The notes under the pieces were generated by a model that made no database searches, had not been told where the DNA came from, and saw only the letters and a program-made list of their open reading frames with translations. This document shows positions 61,485 through 64,000 of a DNA stretch of 64,000 nucleotides, one piece after another. The position numbers and the translations under genes were made by a program. This DNA comes from Paenibacillus silagei (GTDB lineage Bacteria; Bacillota; Bacilli; Paenibacillales; Paenibacillaceae). Numbering within the stretch: the first letter of the stretch is position 1; every line of letters begins with the position of its first letter. Location of the stretch: positions 620,001 through 684,000 of the forward strand of contig NZ_JAGGLV010000001.1 in assembly GCF_017874735.1 (NCBI RefSeq). The letters are read 5' to 3'.

Positions 61485-61901
61485 CTACGGCAGCAGTCCC
61501 ATATACATAAGCTCGGACGGATTAGCCGGGTTGTGGCCCAAGCCGACTCGATCTCCCGCGCGCGGAATTTGGATTTTTGATACGAGTGTTTCCAAAGTCT
61601 TCTGATACGTGCTTCCATCATTCTCCGTCACGTTCAACACGAGGACGACGATCGGATCGAAATTGATGAGCTTTCCGGTATCCGTCACGGATATGACGAT
61701 GGCAGTTGCGCTAAGCGGAACGGTGCCGCTCGATGCCAATTGCGCCTGTTTTGCCGTATCCAGACTTTGGTTGATCAGATCCCTCTGTTCTTTGGAGACC
61801 ATAGTTTTCATAACCAGCCCCGACATTCCTTTGTTCATTAGCTTTTCTGCCTGCTCCAGACGATCCTGTGGTTCCTTCTTCTTTCCGAACAATCCCCACA
61901 T
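61485..61901 (-). CDS. Hypothetical protein, about 138 residues (possible membrane anchor)
   Basis: The protein body has basic and polar residues (MWGLFGKKKEPQDRLEQAEK) and a beta-rich end (AIVISVTDTGKLINFDPIVV, RAGDRVGLGHNPANPSELMY). Starting at the ATG at 61901 after GGAGAGG gives a soluble protein. A start at 61988 would add MSLILLSGLLAIVYIGNTTT, a convincing membrane anchor, but it has no ribosome-binding site. I do not recognise the family. It is on the same strand as the XRE-TPR regulator upstream. Confidence 0.6.
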   Translation of the reverse strand: MWGLFGKKKEPQDRLEQAEKLMNKGMSGLVMKTMVSKEQRDLINQSLDTAKQAQLASSGTVPLSATAIVISVTDTGKLINFDPIVVLVLNVTENDGSTYQKTLETLVSKIQIPRAGDRVGLGHNPANPSELMYMGLLP

Positions 61902-62118
61902 ACGCTTCACGCCTCTCCTCGTTTGATTTGTCGTTGTATTTCCAATGTATACGATTGCCAGTAAACCTGACAATAGTATCAGCGACATACAAACAAGTGA
62001 GGGATAGCGCGGGTTTTCCTTCCAATTTACGCTGCGTTTTTCCCCAAATAGGGCTTTCTTGCAAAACTGCGGGCCTCAGACGTTATTCAAGGCTCCACTT
62101 GGTTCAACATTTTTGTAT

Positions 62119-63420
62119 TTAAACCTGACGGGAAGGCCCTCCCCCGCCGTTATTCCTTAATAGATACACCAGCTTCCGATAATACATGGACGATTCCTTA
62201 TAGCGGCGGCCTTCCTCACACACGACCGCCAACGCTTCATACAGCTGCTCAAGACGCATTGAATGCTGGTTGGATTCGAAATAAGGCAAGCATTCCAGCG
62301 CGCGGTTCTGAAATCTCTCCATGTCCCCTTGGGACAGCGCCAGCTGGCTCTCATAGAAAGCCAACGCCATCTCTTGATCCGTATTGGTTCCGGATATTCG
62401 CAACCGCTCAATCCCTTGCAGGAGCAATCCCCAATTTTTCTGGGCAAAAGCGGCCTCACACCGATAAATGGTCGTAACCGGCTCAAGCTTCTTCCGGGTT
62501 CCCTCCGGCTCATTGGCGATCATCGCCTCGAAACGGGCGATTTCGTCCAACGCTTTATCCAGTTCTCCAGTCATCGTCAGCATAACAATCCGGTTGTTCA
62601 TAATCGTCGTGACCACATCGCCCGGCTGCTGCAAATAAACGAGATTGGCTTCGGCCATCGAAAGCGAATGCAACGCTTCCTGCACAAGGCCCACCGCGAA
62701 ACAATAGCCGCTGTATGCTACATACAGGCCGGATAGACGGTGAAACAGCCGATCATCGACGACTTGCCGCATGGTCTGCTCGAATACCTGTTTCGCCTGC
62801 TCGAACTGCTTCAGCAGGATGCATGCTTCCATCCTGATATTTTGCGCCATCAACCATACTTCCGTCCCCGGTTCCACAAGCCCGCTTAAGCGGTTCACAT
62901 CATTCAGCACATCGTAGTAACGGCTTTTGGAGCGGAAATACTGGATTTTGTACAGCAGAAGCGCTTTTTTTAAGGGTACCGGCAGATCAACTTCGTCGGG
63001 CCTTCCGTACTTCTCCAAATAATGATTCAAGTAGGACTGATGCAAGTAGTCGTAAGCGGTCAGATCGTTGATTTGCTGATAGTATACGGCTTTCATAAGG
63101 GCAGTCGTCAACTCTACGACGAGCGCATCATCCCGATCGTCCAGAGCATCCACGTAGCTATCGGATACCGCCCCCCCGGACATCGTCTGGAAAATGTGCT
63201 CCGCCCGCTGCAGTGCCTGCTCATCGGCAGTTGCTGCGGCAGTCAAATAGGTGACGTGGACGCCGAGACGCCCTGCGATATGCTCCGACAAATCGTCCGC
63301 CAACGGGTACCTGCCTGCCAAAATGTTGGCAAAATGGGCCTGCGTAACGAGTCCCTCCACGAGGTCTTTCCTCGATATTTGCTTCTTCTTGCACAGAAGC
63401 TCGATGCGTTCCTTGAGCAT
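62119..63420 (-). CDS. XRE-TPR transcriptional regulator (RRNPP-like)
   Basis: 433 residues. An N-terminal XRE helix-turn-helix (about 1-65: LLCKKKQISRKDLVEGLVTQ, FANILAGRYPLADDLSEHIA) is followed by a long helical TPR region (about 75-430) with repeated pairs such as LLKQFEQAKQVFEQTMRQVV and SMYYRKLVYLLRN. This is the layout of Rgg/PlcR/NprR-type peptide-sensing regulators. Typically a small secreted peptide is encoded nearby; I see only a seven-codon ORF in the 130 bases after the stop, so the cognate peptide, if any, is not recognised. The gene stands alone upstream of 61485. Confidence 0.85.
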   Translation of the reverse strand: MLKERIELLCKKKQISRKDLVEGLVTQAHFANILAGRYPLADDLSEHIAGRLGVHVTYLTAAATADEQALQRAEHIFQTMSGGAVSDSYVDALDDRDDALVVELTTALMKAVYYQQINDLTAYDYLHQSYLNHYLEKYGRPDEVDLPVPLKKALLLYKIQYFRSKSRYYDVLNDVNRLSGLVEPGTEVWLMAQNIRMEACILLKQFEQAKQVFEQTMRQVVDDRLFHRLSGLYVAYSGYCFAVGLVQEALHSLSMAEANLVYLQQPGDVVTTIMNNRIVMLTMTGELDKALDEIARFEAMIANEPEGTRKKLEPVTTIYRCEAAFAQKNWGLLLQGIERLRISGTNTDQEMALAFYESQLALSQGDMERFQNRALECLPYFESNQHSMRLEQLYEALAVVCEEGRRYKESSMYYRKLVYLLRNNGGGGPSRQV

Positions 63421-63523
63421 AAGATTCTCCTCTGCCCTTTCTTCAGTTATTCATATAAGCAAGTATACTATAACTTTTTAGGGATCAACATTTTAAGGCT
63501 GAGTCGCTCTTAGAGTCTTATTT

Positions 63524-63856
63524 TCACGCAATAGAAGTACCATTAGGTATTTCAATATCCGGCTTTAATAGAATAACATCTCCTTTTTCCGGGACTCCTC
63601 CCAACACTAATACTTCCGATTTGAATCCCGCAATGCGCCGGGGAGGGAAATTGACGATTCCTATAATTTGCTTTCCTACAATTTCATCAACTCTGTAACG
63701 CTTAGTTATTTGTGCACTTGAGGATTTCATCCCGATTTCCGGTCCAAAATCAATCTTAAGCTTGATCGCAGGGATCTTTGCTTCTTCAAAAAACTCCGCT
63801 TCCTTAATCGTTCCGACACGAATATCCAGTGCTGCGAAATCATCGATCGTTGCCAA
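63524..63856 (-). CDS. csaA: tRNA-binding domain protein CsaA
   Basis: About 110 residues, the size of CsaA. The tRNA-binding (OB-fold) domain is complete: IDDFAALDIRVGTIKEAEFF, KLKIDFGPEIGMKSSSAQIT, VDEIVGKQIIGIVNFPPRRI and EVLVLGGVPEKGDVILLKPD. The start is a TTG at 63856 with AGAGGAGGCACAACG upstream; an ATG-based extension to 63934 overlaps the preceding gene and lacks a site. CsaA is a secretion-linked chaperone-like protein in Bacillus. It probably follows the partial gene at 63888 in one transcript. Confidence 0.9.
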   Translation of the reverse strand: MATIDDFAALDIRVGTIKEAEFFEEAKIPAIKLKIDFGPEIGMKSSSAQITKRYRVDEIVGKQIIGIVNFPPRRIAGFKSEVLVLGGVPEKGDVILLKPDIEIPNGTSIA

Positions 63857-63887
63857 CGTTGTGCCTCCTCTACTAAATTTTTTTGTT

Positions 63888-64000
63888 TTACTGCGCTGGA
63901 CGGAATGGCTGCAGGAGCCGAATCCCTTCCTCAATGGATCCCTCCATCATGTCCAAGAGCTGGGGCACCAGCTCCTGCATCCGGGGGGCGCTCAGGTGCC
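63888..64000 (-). CDS. Unknown protein, C-terminal fragment (runs off window)
   Basis: The last 36 codons of a minus-strand gene reach the window edge. They read HLSAPRMQELVPQLLDMMEG and continue SIEEGIRLLQPFRPAQ, ending at 63888, 31 bases before the csaA start. The helical, amphipathic tail cannot be assigned to a family. It is probably co-transcribed with csaA. Confidence 0.6.
   Translation of the reverse strand, partial: HLSAPRMQELVPQLLDMMEGSIEEGIRLLQPFRPAQ

Overview
The window looks like chromosomal DNA of a Gram-positive, low-to-mid-GC Bacillota, most probably Paenibacillus or a close relative. The indications are strong AGGAGG ribosome-binding sites, gene families typical of the group (7TM hybrid histidine kinases, DUF3600 anti-sigma-like proteins, PocR-AraC regulators, LicT antitermination, many HxlR/AraC/MFS pairs) and lipoproteins with Gram-positive lipoboxes. 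No rRNA, tRNA, CRISPR array, transposase or phage gene was recognised. The genus is inferred from gene content.

Layout. 1-3.0 kb: an acyl-CoA/AMP ligase followed by the start of an SDR gene, and a SUKH protein. 3.1-7.6 kb: glycerol/dihydroxyacetone use (gldA plus a fused DhaK-DhaL kinase) divergent from a PocR-AraC regulator. 7.6-17.4 kb: a patchwork of immunity-like and hypothetical proteins, a lipoprotein, LysR, AraC and XRE regulators, an epimerase and a VOC protein, interspersed with two kinds of roughly 51-bp intergenic repeats. 17.6-18.6 kb: an MDR oxidoreductase.

18.7-26.9 kb holds the most interesting locus: a tightly packed minus-strand operon that looks like an undescribed RiPP pathway. 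In transcription order it holds a radical SAM/SPASM enzyme, a PqqD-like recognition protein, a 47-residue Cys-free and Tyr-free candidate precursor peptide, an M16 peptidase-like subunit without the zinc motif, an active-type M16 peptidase, a second radical SAM/SPASM enzyme, a YciI protein, an MFS exporter and a MOSC protein. A PAS-LuxR regulator lies upstream. The logic resembles PQQ biosynthesis and subtilosin maturation, but the precursor matches neither.

27-33 kb: DoxX and an HxlR regulator, then a classical beta-glucoside operon (licT, bglP, bglA-like) with two ribonucleic antiterminator/terminator elements. 32.7-38.5 kb: a SUFU-domain protein, a TetR-MFS divergon with visible operators, another MFS transporter and a UbiB/AarF kinase-like protein preceded by a coupled 12-codon ORF. 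38.7-43.4 kb: a large hybrid histidine kinase and an ECF sigma/anti-sigma pair separated by a nested-stem RNA element. 43.5-50.3 kb: an Asp/Glu racemase-like protein, a striking fusion of a MetE-like methyltransferase to an aldehyde dehydrogenase, a two-domain TerD protein and a DHA2 exporter. 50.2-53.8 kb: decayed gene remnants mixed with small redox/regulator genes (MerR-nitroreductase, HxlR-RidA). 53.8-56.7 kb: an APH(3')-like kinase, AraC-GyrI, nitroreductase and HxlR. 56.8-61.1 kb: a Crp-type regulator plus a taurine/sulfonate-type ABC transporter and an MBL hydrolase in one operon. 61.1-64 kb: a terminator-rich gap, a hypothetical protein, an XRE-TPR (RRNPP-like) regulator, csaA and the end of one more gene.

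Several dispersed sequence families link distant places: the AACGCTACTGACA hairpin (three copies), a 21-bp core shared by the 51-bp array at 10.6 kb and two copies at 17.4 kb, and a TTACTTCAAAGTAA palindrome beside all three HxlR regulators.
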